Origin: a virus
Virus record (IMG/VR): IMGVR_UViG_3300034375_000958
Location: 1-35,741 of that record
DNA: 35,741 nt
Strand: one strand, 5' to 3'
Shown here: piece after piece, positions 9,439 through 18,593 of the stretch
Position numbering within the stretch: position 1 is the first letter of the stretch
Layout: each line of letters opens with the position of its first letter
The notes under the pieces: generated by a model
Told to the model about the DNA's origin: nothing
The model's database searches: none
Seen by the model: the letters and a program-made list of their open reading frames with translations, nothing else
Position numbers and translations under genes: made by a program

Positions 9439-12400
9439 TATCTAACTTTTCCTAAAGTACCACCAAATGAGTTAATACCTTTAGTATATCCTTCCATAAT
9501 CATACCATCTAATAATAGTTGATTGTTTGGTGGATAGTATTTGTTAAATGCGTCACTTCCCATTTCGTGTTCAATCATAAACTTAATAATTTTCATCATT
9601 TGATTAGAATCAAAAAAGTTTATTTCAGTATCTCTAGTAAATCCAGTTTTAGATTCTAGTGCATTAATGTATGATGTAGAATCTACAGCATAAACTTTTA
9701 ACATTTCACCTAATGTTGGAGTATCAGAATAATTTTTTGTAGTATTAGTTGGTGCTAAAGTTGAATTGTTAATCATAACTCTTACACCAGCTCTTATAGA
9801 ATCTACAGGACTAGCAAATACTGCTGCTTGATTACCTGTGCTAACATCTACCATTTCTCCATCCCATTGAGAATCAGTTTTCATAACTGCCATATAGTTA
9901 TTAGTTCTTAATGTTAATGGTAATGATGTATCTTGATATTTATCATAAACAAATTGTCTATATGTTTTTTGTATATTTTCTTGCGTATAAGAAGTTTGAT
10001 ACGGAGGAAATATAGCTTCTAATTCTTTATCTTTAGGTTGAATTTTTGAATTACTTACAATTCTAGCGTCATAAGATAATATATTATTAATTTCATTATT
10101 TACTTTAGCAGCTTCATCATAATAAGGTTTAAGATCAGCATCTATACCTAGAGTTTTAAATATAAAAGCAAATGGTCTAACTTCTGCTGGAACATCATTA
10201 AGACCAGGTACATCTGGATAGAATTTATAATCAGATGCTTCAATACCTAATTTAATTGTTCCATAAATAACTTTTTTAGCAAAATCGTGATAAGCATTAT
10301 TGTTATCAAATTTATGACCATAAGTTTGAATAAAACTGTCGTATTTTTTTTGAGCTAATGTTTGTATTAAGTTAGCTCTACTAGCTGGTAATTTATCAGA
10401 TACTAATGGATTACTAGAAAATCCTGTAGGATCAAAATAATTATTACCAGTTGTTAAACTAATTAAAGTTCCTTTATGATTAATCTTTAAATGATAATTA
10501 GGTTTGCCAAATTTATTTAATGTACCTGTAGGTTCAATAATAGTATTTTCATAACCATTATCTATTTCTTGTTTAATAACTTCAGAAATATCAACTGGTT
10601 CTAATTTTGTACCTGTAAATAAACCAGATGTATCTTTTTGCCCAAATCTTTCTATTTGATCTTCTTCGCTTAAAGTAGCTTTTAAATAATTACCTTGTGC
10701 AATAATACTATTATCAAAACCTTGACCAGAAAAACCTACTTTATCTTCAAAAGAATTTTTAATTATTCTTACTTTGCCATCACCAGTAAATCTAGTAGCA
10801 GAATAACCAGCTTTATTCATTTTGTTTAAAGCAATTTGTGATGCTTTATAAAATATTTGTTTGCCATCATCACTATTAATATCTATTTCTTTACTTCCAG
10901 TCATATAAGTTAATTCAGTAATTGTATTATCTAACCATACTCTTTTAACTTCTGGTGTTAAAAGTGTAGATGCAAATGTTGGAAGTAATGTTGTAGAATC
11001 AGGTGAAAACATATGGGCATATTTATCTTTTTGACCTAAAAAGAATTTTTTAACCCACCAAGTATTAGTATTAATATCTAAATCACTAATAACATTTTCT
11101 AATTCATTAGATGTAATAGAAGCATTTTCACTTAAATGTGTTGTAATTCTTTTTTTGTTTTCATTAAATTTAGTAGAATCTTTTGCAAAAAGATTTAATT
11201 GATTAGCACCAATAATATTATCTAAAACTGCAATATTAGCATTATTTGCTTCTTCATATATTGAAGCATTTTGAATTGAAAGATATGGAAACATATCTGT
11301 AGATTTAATATAATTATATAATGCAAGATTTTTTTTAAATTCATCCATTTGTCCTGGTTGATTAAAATCTACATTATATGTTGTATTTAATCTTTTAATA
11401 ACAGCAGTAGGTTCTAAATTTTGATTCTTTAAAAGAGTCATAGCAAGACCAAATTTAGCATTACTAATATCAGTTATATTGTTATCATTAATACCATATC
11501 TTCTAAAAATAGCAGTTTGAAATAATTGTTTTTGTTCATCATTAACAAAATCATTAGAAATAATTTCACCATTCATAGCTTTATTAACTAATGCTTGAGC
11601 TTTAATATTTTTATCAACTATATTTATTGCATTAGGAAAATCAGTTTCTGATATGCCAGGCATATTATTGATTACATAATCATTTGCATTACCTGTTCCA
11701 TCTTTAAATTTATTTACATCAAGTATTCCACCATACTGTTGTTCACCATCTAAATTATATTTAATTTTAGAATCTTTTAATGCACCAATTGATTGACCAT
11801 TATAGTCATCATACAAATCTTTAACTTTTTTAATAATTTTAGATCTAATAAAAGGATCTTTAATTTGATTAGAATATTCTTGGAATATTGGATTGTTTGT
11901 GTCATCAGGTGTTACAGGTAAACTATCTTGCCCTGCTGCATAATTAGTAAAATATTTTAAACCATCTTTTTTTCCTATTTTTTTCATTAAGTTAAATACT
12001 CTTAATGATTCAATATCTATAATATCGCTATTTAAATTTTGAGTTAAAACGCTGCTTTTATATCTTCCAGTATTAACAATACCTTCTTCAGCAGATCCAT
12101 AATTATGATTTAATTGTTTAAATGTAGTGTTACCAATATATGAATTAATATTCATAGCAGGTGCATCACTCATAGTAATAGTATCTAATGTAGATCCTGT
12201 ATCACTAATTGTATTTTGTTTTGTAGTTAACCAACCATTAACTGCTGCTTCATCTTTTAAAGCATTATAATTAGCTGTAGCATATGCCATATTAGCTAAG
12301 TTTTTTTGTGCTAATATATTTTCTGCAATAGACTTATATGCTGATGGTGTATTTCCTAATACAGTTTTAGAATAATTATCTACTGCATTTTTCATTGCAT

Positions 12401-12671
12401 CAGGATCATTTTTGTATTTATCTTTTAAATTTAAATAATGATCTCTTGATGTTTGATTAAATTGATATTGCCAATCTACTTTATCGTCAACTTCAGCTTT
12501 TTTTCTAAATGTATCAATAACATCAATAGCACCAGATAAAATTTCTGTTGAAATAGTAGTGTCTGGAAATTTTGGAATACCAATATTATCAGCTACAGAT
12601 GCTCTAAGATTAACAGATTTTTTACCTGTTTCTAATGATGTTGTAATTTGTTTACCTGTTTTTAATGCCAT
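9438..12671 (-). CDS. Large internal virion protein with C-terminal P5-like structural domain
   Basis: A 1077-residue protein in the position of T7 gp15. Most of it is helical, low-complexity and Asn/Lys-rich with no clear motif. The last ~130 residues differ: FASPVDSIRAGVRVMINN, then TLGEMLKVYAVDSTSYINAL, then FDSNQMMKIIKFMIEHEMG. This order matches a domain of many phage structural and cell-wall proteins (pattern F.SP..GIRA ... I..W.....Y ... MI.HE.G). It is probably an ejected core protein, the C-terminal domain perhaps contacting peptidoglycan. Coupled to its neighbours by TAATG overlaps. Confidence 0.8.
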   Translation of the reverse strand: MALKTGKQITTSLETGKKSVNLRASVADNIGIPKFPDTTISTEILSGAIDVIDTFRKKAEVDDKVDWQYQFNQTSRDHYLNLKDKYKNDPDAMKNAVDNYSKTVLGNTPSAYKSIAENILAQKNLANMAYATANYNALKDEAAVNGWLTTKQNTISDTGSTLDTITMSDAPAMNINSYIGNTTFKQLNHNYGSAEEGIVNTGRYKSSVLTQNLNSDIIDIESLRVFNLMKKIGKKDGLKYFTNYAAGQDSLPVTPDDTNNPIFQEYSNQIKDPFIRSKIIKKVKDLYDDYNGQSIGALKDSKIKYNLDGEQQYGGILDVNKFKDGTGNANDYVINNMPGISETDFPNAINIVDKNIKAQALVNKAMNGEIISNDFVNDEQKQLFQTAIFRRYGINDNNITDISNAKFGLAMTLLKNQNLEPTAVIKRLNTTYNVDFNQPGQMDEFKKNLALYNYIKSTDMFPYLSIQNASIYEEANNANIAVLDNIIGANQLNLFAKDSTKFNENKKRITTHLSENASITSNELENVISDLDINTNTWWVKKFFLGQKDKYAHMFSPDSTTLLPTFASTLLTPEVKRVWLDNTITELTYMTGSKEIDINSDDGKQIFYKASQIALNKMNKAGYSATRFTGDGKVRIIKNSFEDKVGFSGQGFDNSIIAQGNYLKATLSEEDQIERFGQKDTSGLFTGTKLEPVDISEVIKQEIDNGYENTIIEPTGTLNKFGKPNYHLKINHKGTLISLTTGNNYFDPTGFSSNPLVSDKLPASRANLIQTLAQKKYDSFIQTYGHKFDNNNAYHDFAKKVIYGTIKLGIEASDYKFYPDVPGLNDVPAEVRPFAFIFKTLGIDADLKPYYDEAAKVNNEINNILSYDARIVSNSKIQPKDKELEAIFPPYQTSYTQENIQKTYRQFVYDKYQDTSLPLTLRTNNYMAVMKTDSQWDGEMVDVSTGNQAAVFASPVDSIRAGVRVMINNSTLAPTNTTKNYSDTPTLGEMLKVYAVDSTSYINALESKTGFTRDTEINFFDSNQMMKIIKFMIEHEMGSDAFNKYYPPNNQLLLDGMIMEGYTKGINSFGGTLGKVR

Positions 12672-13204
12672 TAAAATGATCCTTCAGTAGCAGTTCTTAT
12701 TTTAGCTAATTTAGTAATATCACTATCTACTCCAGTGTCATATTGTCCTTTACCACTTTTATATGATTGTGCGTATGCTGCTGTTTTAAATCCACTTACT
12801 GCTAATTTAGTATAAGCACCATACTCTTGTGCTTTACCCATAACTTTAGTTGTATAAATAGCAGATTGTAATTTAGATTCAGATCTAGCAGTATTTAATT
12901 TTATAGTACTAACATCTTTTGTAGCTATTCTATCTATTTCACTTTGAACAGCTAAAAAACTTCTACTATCATCAGAATAACCAGAACCTGCTACAATAGC
13001 TCTATTAATTTTTTTCTTTTTTTCAGCAGCTTCGTTTACATCATTAGCATCTTGTAATCCTTTTAATTGATTAACTTTACGTTCAGTTTCATATTCTTGT
13101 AACTGAGCTTTTGTCATAGCTTTTTGATATTGTACTTGCTGATATGTACCTACAGCTTGTACTCCAAAACTAATTACTGCTAATGTTACTGGATCTGCAC
13201 TCAT
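12671..13204 (-). CDS. Internal virion protein (T7 gp14-like)
   Basis: A 177-residue protein. The N-terminus has a weakly hydrophobic segment (VTLAVISFGVQAVGTY, about 6-21), then a long charged helix (AMTKAQLQEYETERKVNQL) and Lys-rich EKKKKINRA. The motif GSGYSDDSRSFLAVQSEIDRI resembles the conserved GxxxxSGSF..V..... segment of gp14-type core proteins. Size and order (tail tube B, then gp14, gp15, gp16 analogues) fit the smallest ejection protein, which inserts in the outer membrane in T7. Overlaps the stop of the tail tubular B gene by one base. Confidence 0.85.
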   Translation of the reverse strand: MSADPVTLAVISFGVQAVGTYQQVQYQKAMTKAQLQEYETERKVNQLKGLQDANDVNEAAEKKKKINRAIVAGSGYSDDSRSFLAVQSEIDRIATKDVSTIKLNTARSESKLQSAIYTTKVMGKAQEYGAYTKLAVSGFKTAAYAQSYKSGKGQYDTGVDSDITKLAKIRTATEGSF

Positions 13205-15420
13205 TATGCGAATACTACCTCCACTGACATACCTAATATTTTAATTGGTAATGGATCATCTTGCGATAAAGTTACTGTTGGACTTTTGTCATATCCTAAA
13301 AAGAAAAATTCTTTTTTAGATGTAATAGGTGTTAGGTCAGAACCACCAGTAAAATTAACTTGCTGTACTACTAATGATTTTGCGGTTGTATCAGCAGCTT
13401 TGACAGTTAAATCTAATGCAGAGTTAAGATCAATGATGGCTCTTGAGATTCTTCTAGGTAATCCTGTTAATGGCCCTTCAGCTAATTCTTTATCAATAGG
13501 CATAGTTTCTATAATCGGTATATAATTAAATCCAATTTTTAATCCAGATGCTCTGGCAGTATTTAAAGTAATAGTGTTAGTAGCAGATACAGTAAACGCA
13601 CCAAGAGAACTGTTACCTTCTATAGCATTAATAGATTCATTAGTATAAATTGCATTAACATTATGTAAAAATCCTTTTACTAAAGTAATTACTGCATTGT
13701 CCGCAGGTGTAACTGCTAAAGCAGTATTAAGGTTAAGGTCATAAGATCCTCCACCATTATTAGTTACTGCTTGTATAATATATTCAGTAGAATCACCAGC
13801 TATAGTAAATGTTTCATTAATTTGTGGATCAGATGTTAATCCATCTACTTTTAATACTGAACCTGTTTGGCTACCACCTTGAACCAAAGGTGTACCTTTT
13901 TGATTAACAGTAGAAATAGTTTTCATATCTAATGTATTACTATCATCATCAGCAAATAATTCCAATGTATAAACTGTAGATCCGTTTAATTGTCTTTTAA
14001 CAATACACACAAGGTATTCATTAAGAGCAATTATAGATTGAAAGTAATCATCATTTCTTGTTGACCATAAACTCCAACCTGCAATTTTTTCATCTCTAAC
14101 AGAATGAAACACTGCAAATGTTCCTGGTAATGTAGAACCATTATTTAAGAAAAAAGCATATTGTTCTGGTCTAGTAAAGTTACCTTTAATAACTGCAATT
14201 TGTTTTGGGTTATCAATTAAATGCTGTGCAAGTATTGATACTGATGTAGATTTATATCCATCTTCAATATCAGAATAAATAAATTCTCTAACAGCTTTAC
14301 CATTCTTTTGAACAAACCCTGCTGCTTGATCAAACATTACAGGTGCTGTTCTACTAATACCATAAGGTGTTTGTCTTAATACAGATACGTTAGCAGGTGT
14401 AATAGTATTATCAGTTGCTCTAGGAATGTAATATTCTCCACCATCTGTAAATACTTGTAGATCTTTACCAGATAACATATGTCTAACTTCATTAACTTCT
14501 GAACCTGCAATATCTAAATCTATTGCTTCGTCTGGATCACCAGCTCCAACATCAAAATTATAATATTCAGATATTCTTGATGCTAAAATTCCAGCAGGTC
14601 TAGATTTAAGACCACCAAACCATAATCTATTATTATGAAATGTTACTGCTTGAGGATAACCTCTATGATCAGAAATTGCTTCTTCTTTCCAATTAAAATG
14701 TGGCCCAGCTCCAGCAGATACAGCTTCAATAATAGTAACTGTTACAACAGTTGCAGAAGTATAGCCAGTAATTTTCATTTGTGATCCATCAACTTCTAAA
14801 TAGTGACCAACACAATCTGGAACAAATACTGGAGCACTTGCTGTTACAGTTCTTCCAGTTCCTGTAGCACCAGTAGATAAGGTTACTGTAACAGTAGAAT
14901 CATCATATTTATAAAATGGTGCATATATTTTATTAACTCCAGAAACAGCAGGAGTATCTTCATCAATTCCAAATGCAAATTCAGATACAGTAAATGTTGT
15001 TGCAGATGATCTAAATATTTTTCTAATTGGATTATCTCTATGAGTTACAAATATTGTATCTCCAAATTGTGCAAAGTTTAATTCAAATAATTGAGCTGTA
15101 GTCCAATTACAGTTTGTAGTGTAATTAGATACAATTGGTGTACCACTAATATCGTAAACATCCATTCTATTATTTGATAACACTATAATAGCTATTTCAT
15201 CATCAGAAAATACAAATGGAATTAATCTAGATTCAGCAGGTAATGTTGCAAGATAAGAAGTACCTGGTCTTCTCATTACTCCACCTTCTGCTAATAAAGC
15301 AAAATTTCTACATTGTTTAGCACCATTAGCATAAGCAGGTGTATCTATTCTGTTAGATAATAATGGATTAAGTTCTCCAGAAGAAAAGTTTGTTAATACA
15401 GTTTTTAGTGTTCTTGCCAT
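13204..15420 (-). CDS. Tail tubular protein B / nozzle (T7 gp12-like)
   Basis: A 738-residue beta-rich protein. The start (TLKTVLTNFSSGELNPLLSN) and the following CRNFALLAEGGVMRRPGTSY are diagnostic of the gp12-type tail nozzle family. Downstream, HNNRLWFGG and DEAIDLDIAGSEVNEVRHML are further family-like segments. It forms the distal tail nozzle on the gatekeeper ring made by the next protein upstream (15420-16019). Coupled by TAATG overlaps on both sides, as expected for proteins assembled in fixed ratio. Confidence 0.93.
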   Translation of the reverse strand: MARTLKTVLTNFSSGELNPLLSNRIDTPAYANGAKQCRNFALLAEGGVMRRPGTSYLATLPAESRLIPFVFSDDEIAIIVLSNNRMDVYDISGTPIVSNYTTNCNWTTAQLFELNFAQFGDTIFVTHRDNPIRKIFRSSATTFTVSEFAFGIDEDTPAVSGVNKIYAPFYKYDDSTVTVTLSTGATGTGRTVTASAPVFVPDCVGHYLEVDGSQMKITGYTSATVVTVTIIEAVSAGAGPHFNWKEEAISDHRGYPQAVTFHNNRLWFGGLKSRPAGILASRISEYYNFDVGAGDPDEAIDLDIAGSEVNEVRHMLSGKDLQVFTDGGEYYIPRATDNTITPANVSVLRQTPYGISRTAPVMFDQAAGFVQKNGKAVREFIYSDIEDGYKSTSVSILAQHLIDNPKQIAVIKGNFTRPEQYAFFLNNGSTLPGTFAVFHSVRDEKIAGWSLWSTRNDDYFQSIIALNEYLVCIVKRQLNGSTVYTLELFADDDSNTLDMKTISTVNQKGTPLVQGGSQTGSVLKVDGLTSDPQINETFTIAGDSTEYIIQAVTNNGGGSYDLNLNTALAVTPADNAVITLVKGFLHNVNAIYTNESINAIEGNSSLGAFTVSATNTITLNTARASGLKIGFNYIPIIETMPIDKELAEGPLTGLPRRISRAIIDLNSALDLTVKAADTTAKSLVVQQVNFTGGSDLTPITSKKEFFFLGYDKSPTVTLSQDDPLPIKILGMSVEVVFA

Positions 15421-16019
15421 TAGACATCAGTTCTTGTAGAGTTTCTTAAGTTAATAAATCTTGAAGTATCAAGTTTTCTAGTAGTTACTTCTGATGTATC
15501 AATATTTTTAGATATTAAAAATTGTCTATCAGATAACATTTTAAATTCTCTAATCATACCAGCATCTCTAGCAACAGATCCTGCAAAGATAGATGCAAGT
15601 TCATATTCTAAAGCTAATCTAAAATGAGCTGGAAAGTAATCTTCTTCTACTCTGTAAATATAATCTAATATTAAAGTATTGTTTCCACCATAAGTATTTA
15701 CATAAATTTTATCTTTGTATCTTGTATATGGAATAACATAGTCATTAACTGTTACTGTAATAATTTGTAATACTCCAGGATCAGCAGGTAATTGATAAGC
15801 ATAATCATATCTACCTTCTGGTGCTGATGCTAATAATGATAATTGTTTTTGGTTAGTAGCAAATTTCCATCTATGTCTAGTTAAAGAAGATTGAACAATA
15901 TCTTCATAAACATTTGATGCAACGAGAGCTTCAGTGCTACCATCTGAAAAAGAAGATATAGGTTGAGCACCTATCATTACTAAAGCTCTTGCACATATAT
16001 CTACTTTACTTGTTGCCAT
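15420..16019 (-). CDS. Tail tubular protein A / gatekeeper (T7 gp11-like)
   Basis: A 199-residue protein with family-like features: SKVDICARALVMIGAQPISS at the N-terminus, SNVYEDIVQSSLTRHRWKFA (about 36-55), then YQLPADPGVLQI and a helical C-terminus (LALEYELASIFAGSVARD). It forms the dodecameric ring between portal and nozzle. It is the first tail gene after the head genes. A stable hairpin at 16037-16062 lies just upstream in the late transcript, so tail expression may be set separately from capsid expression. Confidence 0.92.
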   Translation of the reverse strand: MATSKVDICARALVMIGAQPISSFSDGSTEALVASNVYEDIVQSSLTRHRWKFATNQKQLSLLASAPEGRYDYAYQLPADPGVLQIITVTVNDYVIPYTRYKDKIYVNTYGGNNTLILDYIYRVEEDYFPAHFRLALEYELASIFAGSVARDAGMIREFKMLSDRQFLISKNIDTSEVTTRKLDTSRFINLRNSTRTDV

Positions 16020-16036
16020 TAAAATCCTTTATTAAA

Positions 16037-16062
16037 TTGAGGGCGAGTTTCCTCGCCCCCAA
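16037..16062 (-). promoter_or_regulatory. GC-rich hairpin with GAAA tetraloop between head and tail genes
   Basis: On the minus-strand transcript an 11-bp stem (TTGGGGGCGAG with CTCGCCCTCAA) closes a GAAA tetraloop. One pair is G-U and forms only in minus-strand RNA (it is A-C on the other strand), supporting function in the late mRNA. It is followed by ATTTAATAAAGG rather than a clean U-run, so it is more likely a partial terminator, processing site or mRNA stabiliser than a full terminator. It separates highly expressed capsid genes from tail genes. Confidence 0.65.
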
Positions 16063-16074
16063 ATATATATATTA

Positions 16075-16326
16075 TTAAGCCAAAGCTACAGTAGTTACTG
16101 TTGCTGCTCCAGATGCAGATGTTACAGATAGCACGTCTGCTGCTATTGTTCCACCAACTCCAGAAGTAACAATAATAATGTCACCTTGTTTTAATTGATT
16201 ATATGCTGAGTTGAAGTAACCAGAACCACTAATAGTTCCAATTGCATCTCCGTCTATATAGAAGAAAATACTGTTACCACCAGCTTCAGCAATCTTTTTG
16301 ATTGGGTTGTCTGTTGCGTATGCCAT
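16075..16326 (-). CDS. Small protein after capsid gene, possible head decoration protein
   Basis: An 83-residue beta-rich protein immediately downstream of the major capsid gene (12-base gap) with AGGAGG before its ATG. The sequence YATDNPIKKIAEAGG, FFYIDGDAIGTISGSGYFNS and GDIIIVTSGVGGT suggests a small beta-sandwich without signal peptide or membrane segment. Similar small proteins follow the capsid gene in marine podoviruses. A capsid-surface decoration or stabilising role is inferred from position and size only. Confidence 0.8.
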   Translation of the reverse strand: MAYATDNPIKKIAEAGGNSIFFYIDGDAIGTISGSGYFNSAYNQLKQGDIIIVTSGVGGTIAADVLSVTSASGAATVTTVALA

Positions 16327-16338
16327 ATTATCCTCCTA

Positions 16339-17169
16339 TTACTCCGCACATTTTTGAACTCTTAATCCATTAGAGTCAATCTCAACTGCACCTAATGATA
16401 ACATAGATGTAATTAAGTGTGATACTTTTTCTGGAATGTAGTTCACTTCAGTTTTAACGTCAGATCCAACACCTAATCCCACAGATGATTTGTGGAAAGC
16501 TAGTGTGTATCTATCGCTTGATGGTTTAGATAAACCAGAGTGTACGAACCATAAGAATCCTAACCATCTTTTAGCAGTCATACCACCTTTGAATGGAAGT
16601 TCATCTTGTCCTACGTATTCTAGTCTTGTAAACTGATCAATACCTAATAGGTCAGACCATTGTTTAGGCCCTACTACCCAGTATCTTTGACCATCATCTG
16701 GAACGTCATTACCATTGAATGTTTCCATCATATTTTTAGCTTTCACTAAAGACATACCTGTTGATGCGTCTGAGTTTACGTTATTTGCGAAAGCAGTACC
16801 TGCATCCATCACATCTCTTATCACTTCGTCAGTTTTTCTACCAAGTGCATAAGCTGCTGATTGTGCAACTACTTGTCTTTCGTCAATGTTTACCTTTAAC
16901 TCGTCTAACTTGTCAACGTAATCTGCTGCATAGTAATCAGTTAAAGTTGCTGACACACTGCTGTGTGAAAGATCCATTGCAACTACTTCAGCGTGTCTTG
17001 CTTTAGTGTTTGCAGAACCTTGTGCAACTTTCTGAAACTTAACAGTAGATCCGTTTACTCCGTTCACATTTCTAACTAAATTTTTTAGTTTGCTTCCCAT
17101 TCTTTGGTAAGCCATATGAACTTCAGCTTCGAATTGAGTTATAAAGGCATTTGTTATTGATGTAGCCAT
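16339..17169 (-). CDS. Major capsid protein
   Basis: A 276-residue protein with a strong ribosome site (AAAAAAGGAGC before ATG). The N-terminal helix (FITQFEAEVHMAYQRMGSKL), the VKFQKVAQGSANTKARHAE segment, DKLDELKVNIDERQVVAQSA and a C-terminal VNYIPEKVSHLITSMLSLGA fit the HK97-fold capsid protein of HTVC010P/T7-like podoviruses. Its place after the scaffold gene agrees. The 153-base gap upstream leaves room for a dedicated promoter, consistent with high expression. Confidence 0.92.
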   Translation of the reverse strand: MATSITNAFITQFEAEVHMAYQRMGSKLKNLVRNVNGVNGSTVKFQKVAQGSANTKARHAEVVAMDLSHSSVSATLTDYYAADYVDKLDELKVNIDERQVVAQSAAYALGRKTDEVIRDVMDAGTAFANNVNSDASTGMSLVKAKNMMETFNGNDVPDDGQRYWVVGPKQWSDLLGIDQFTRLEYVGQDELPFKGGMTAKRWLGFLWFVHSGLSKPSSDRYTLAFHKSSVGLGVGSDVKTEVNYIPEKVSHLITSMLSLGAVEIDSNGLRVQKCAE

Positions 17170-17322
17170 TTATTAGCTCCTTTTTTATTGTTGTTGTTAA
17201 GTTTACGTTTATCCGATTGTCTTACAAATGCAGAGGATTGTTATCCAATTAAGGGCAATCATTGAACATTTTTAAGGTCTTGCTGCAAAAATAGATTTGT
17301 TTATGATACTAAACAACGCACA
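17170..17322 (-). promoter_or_regulatory. Capsid gene leader / possible late promoter region
   Basis: This is one of the few noncoding gaps in the late region. Read on the minus strand it starts with TTTAATGTGCGTTGTTTA (overlapping the upstream stop codon), then TATCATAAAC, and ends with the strong capsid ribosome site. A 7-bp inverted repeat (GATTGTC with GGCAATC, 17211-17217 and 17252-17258 approximately) could form a leader hairpin. The TGTGCGT core recurs at other late gaps. A promoter is inferred; no clear -35/-10 pair is seen. Confidence 0.4.
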
Positions 17323-17598
17323 TTAAATCCATATTTTAGGTATAGTTATAACTTCACCAAATTCTAACTTACCTTTATCATCATATGAATAAGTGCCAAA
17401 TAATGTAATTGATTTATCGTCTTCTTTATAAATCCACATTTGGCTACATATTGCATCAGCAGGTTTTTGATTATCCATATCTTCTTCAGATAACCATCCA
17501 GAATCTGATACAGCATCTAGCCAATGTAGATCTGTTTTAAGCTTTTTAAAACGAAAAGGTTTTTTAACCTTGTTTCGCTTTATTGTATGCTTTCTCAT
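17323..17598 (-). CDS. Conserved small phage protein between scaffold and capsid genes
   Basis: A 91-residue protein overlapping the scaffold gene end by 35 bases. The N-terminus is very basic (MRKHTIKRNKVKKPFRFKKL). The rest is a compact acidic domain: HWLDAVSDSGW, a short Cys segment (ADAICSQMWIYKED), beta strands (SITLFGTYSY) and a final VITIPKIWI. The W...D..S.SGW ... IPK.W pattern is, from memory, shared by small proteins in many phages. Function unknown; location suggests assembly or regulation in the head module. Confidence 0.8.
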   Translation of the reverse strand: MRKHTIKRNKVKKPFRFKKLKTDLHWLDAVSDSGWLSEEDMDNQKPADAICSQMWIYKEDDKSITLFGTYSYDDKGKLEFGEVITIPKIWI

Positions 17599-18322
17599 AA
17601 AGCTCCGTTACTCGTTTGACATATGAAGGATCTCTTTGATTTGAATCAAAGTATCTTGGATCATTCATCATAGATTTTAAATCTTGCAAGTCTGGCATAA
17701 CAGACACTTGAGTTGGTGTTGTTGGAATAGGACTATCTTTAGTTAACTTCATTATTTCTTCAATAGCCTTAACTCCATCTGCTGTAGCAGCTATACTTGA
17801 GAAAGTACTATAAGCACTAGGAGATAGGTTTTTTTTAGACCATAACTCAGCAGCTTCTATTCTTTCTTTAGCGTTATCACCAAGATTTTGCATTTCTGCA
17901 TTTATATCTGGCAAAGCAGATACAGCATTATTGATGAACATATTTACACCTTCATCAAACTGATCTTGTGATAAACCATTTTTTTTAGCAGTTTCTTTCC
18001 ACCATTGTACAATCTCCATATCATCAGATACAGATACATCTACATTCTCTGGAAGTTCTGGAAGATTAACTTTATATGCCTCAGGAGCATTTTTTAATCT
18101 TTCTAGTTCCATATCTTGTCTAATTTGTTTAGACAAGTCTTCAGTTCTTGAACCTAGTTTTTTTTCAAGAGCATTATAACTAGAAGCTAAATTTTCTAAA
18201 TTAACTTCTTTTCTATCAACATCCCAAAATTTGTCTTGTACATATTCTGGTTTAGACACAACAGTTTGCTCTTTCGAATCTGTGGTGACTGGTGCTTGAT
18301 TTGTAGCATTATCATCTACCAT
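17564..18322 (-). CDS. Capsid assembly scaffolding protein (T7 gp9-like)
   Basis: A 252-residue protein. Residues 1-30 are polar and disordered-looking, followed by DKFWDVDRKEVNLENLASSY and a coiled helix, a common scaffold pattern. The middle is acidic and helical (VQWWKETAKKNGLSQDQFDE). The C-terminus is Arg/Lys-rich (RDPSYVKRVTELYEKAYNKAKQG), the usual capsid-binding helix. Position between portal and capsid genes supports the call. It would guide procapsid formation and then leave. Confidence 0.88.
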   Translation of the reverse strand: MVDDNATNQAPVTTDSKEQTVVSKPEYVQDKFWDVDRKEVNLENLASSYNALEKKLGSRTEDLSKQIRQDMELERLKNAPEAYKVNLPELPENVDVSVSDDMEIVQWWKETAKKNGLSQDQFDEGVNMFINNAVSALPDINAEMQNLGDNAKERIEAAELWSKKNLSPSAYSTFSSIAATADGVKAIEEIMKLTKDSPIPTTPTQVSVMPDLQDLKSMMNDPRYFDSNQRDPSYVKRVTELYEKAYNKAKQG

Positions 18323-18593
18323 CTTGTTCTCCTTTTTTTATACGTGTTTGAATTACACCTGCTAAGAATCTCATTCCTTCTAAATGAAATAATTGGTTGC
18401 TGTCTATATTTGGCCCAGCAACAGCTTCAGTTGTAATAGATCTAATATACTCAAGAACTTTCTTGCCTTGATCGCCCTTGAATAAACCCGCAAATGCTTT
18501 ATTCAGATTACGTTCATCTTCGTCAGATCTTACGTAACCATCTATAGATTTTGCAGGAATTGGTTTTTTATTTTTTAACCCATCCCAGCTCAT
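18312..18593 (-). CDS. Bbp19-like small phage protein
   Basis: A 93-residue protein between portal and scaffold genes. The pattern NKAFAGLFKGDQGKKVLEYI, then QLFHLEGMRFLAGVIQTRIK, fits (from memory) the Bbp19-type family of small helical proteins in podovirus head modules. No enzyme motif is present. Its start overlaps the portal stop by one base and its end overlaps the scaffold start by 11 bases. Probably a minor head or assembly factor. Confidence 0.8.
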   Translation of the reverse strand: MSWDGLKNKKPIPAKSIDGYVRSDEDERNLNKAFAGLFKGDQGKKVLEYIRSITTEAVAGPNIDSNQLFHLEGMRFLAGVIQTRIKKGEQDGR

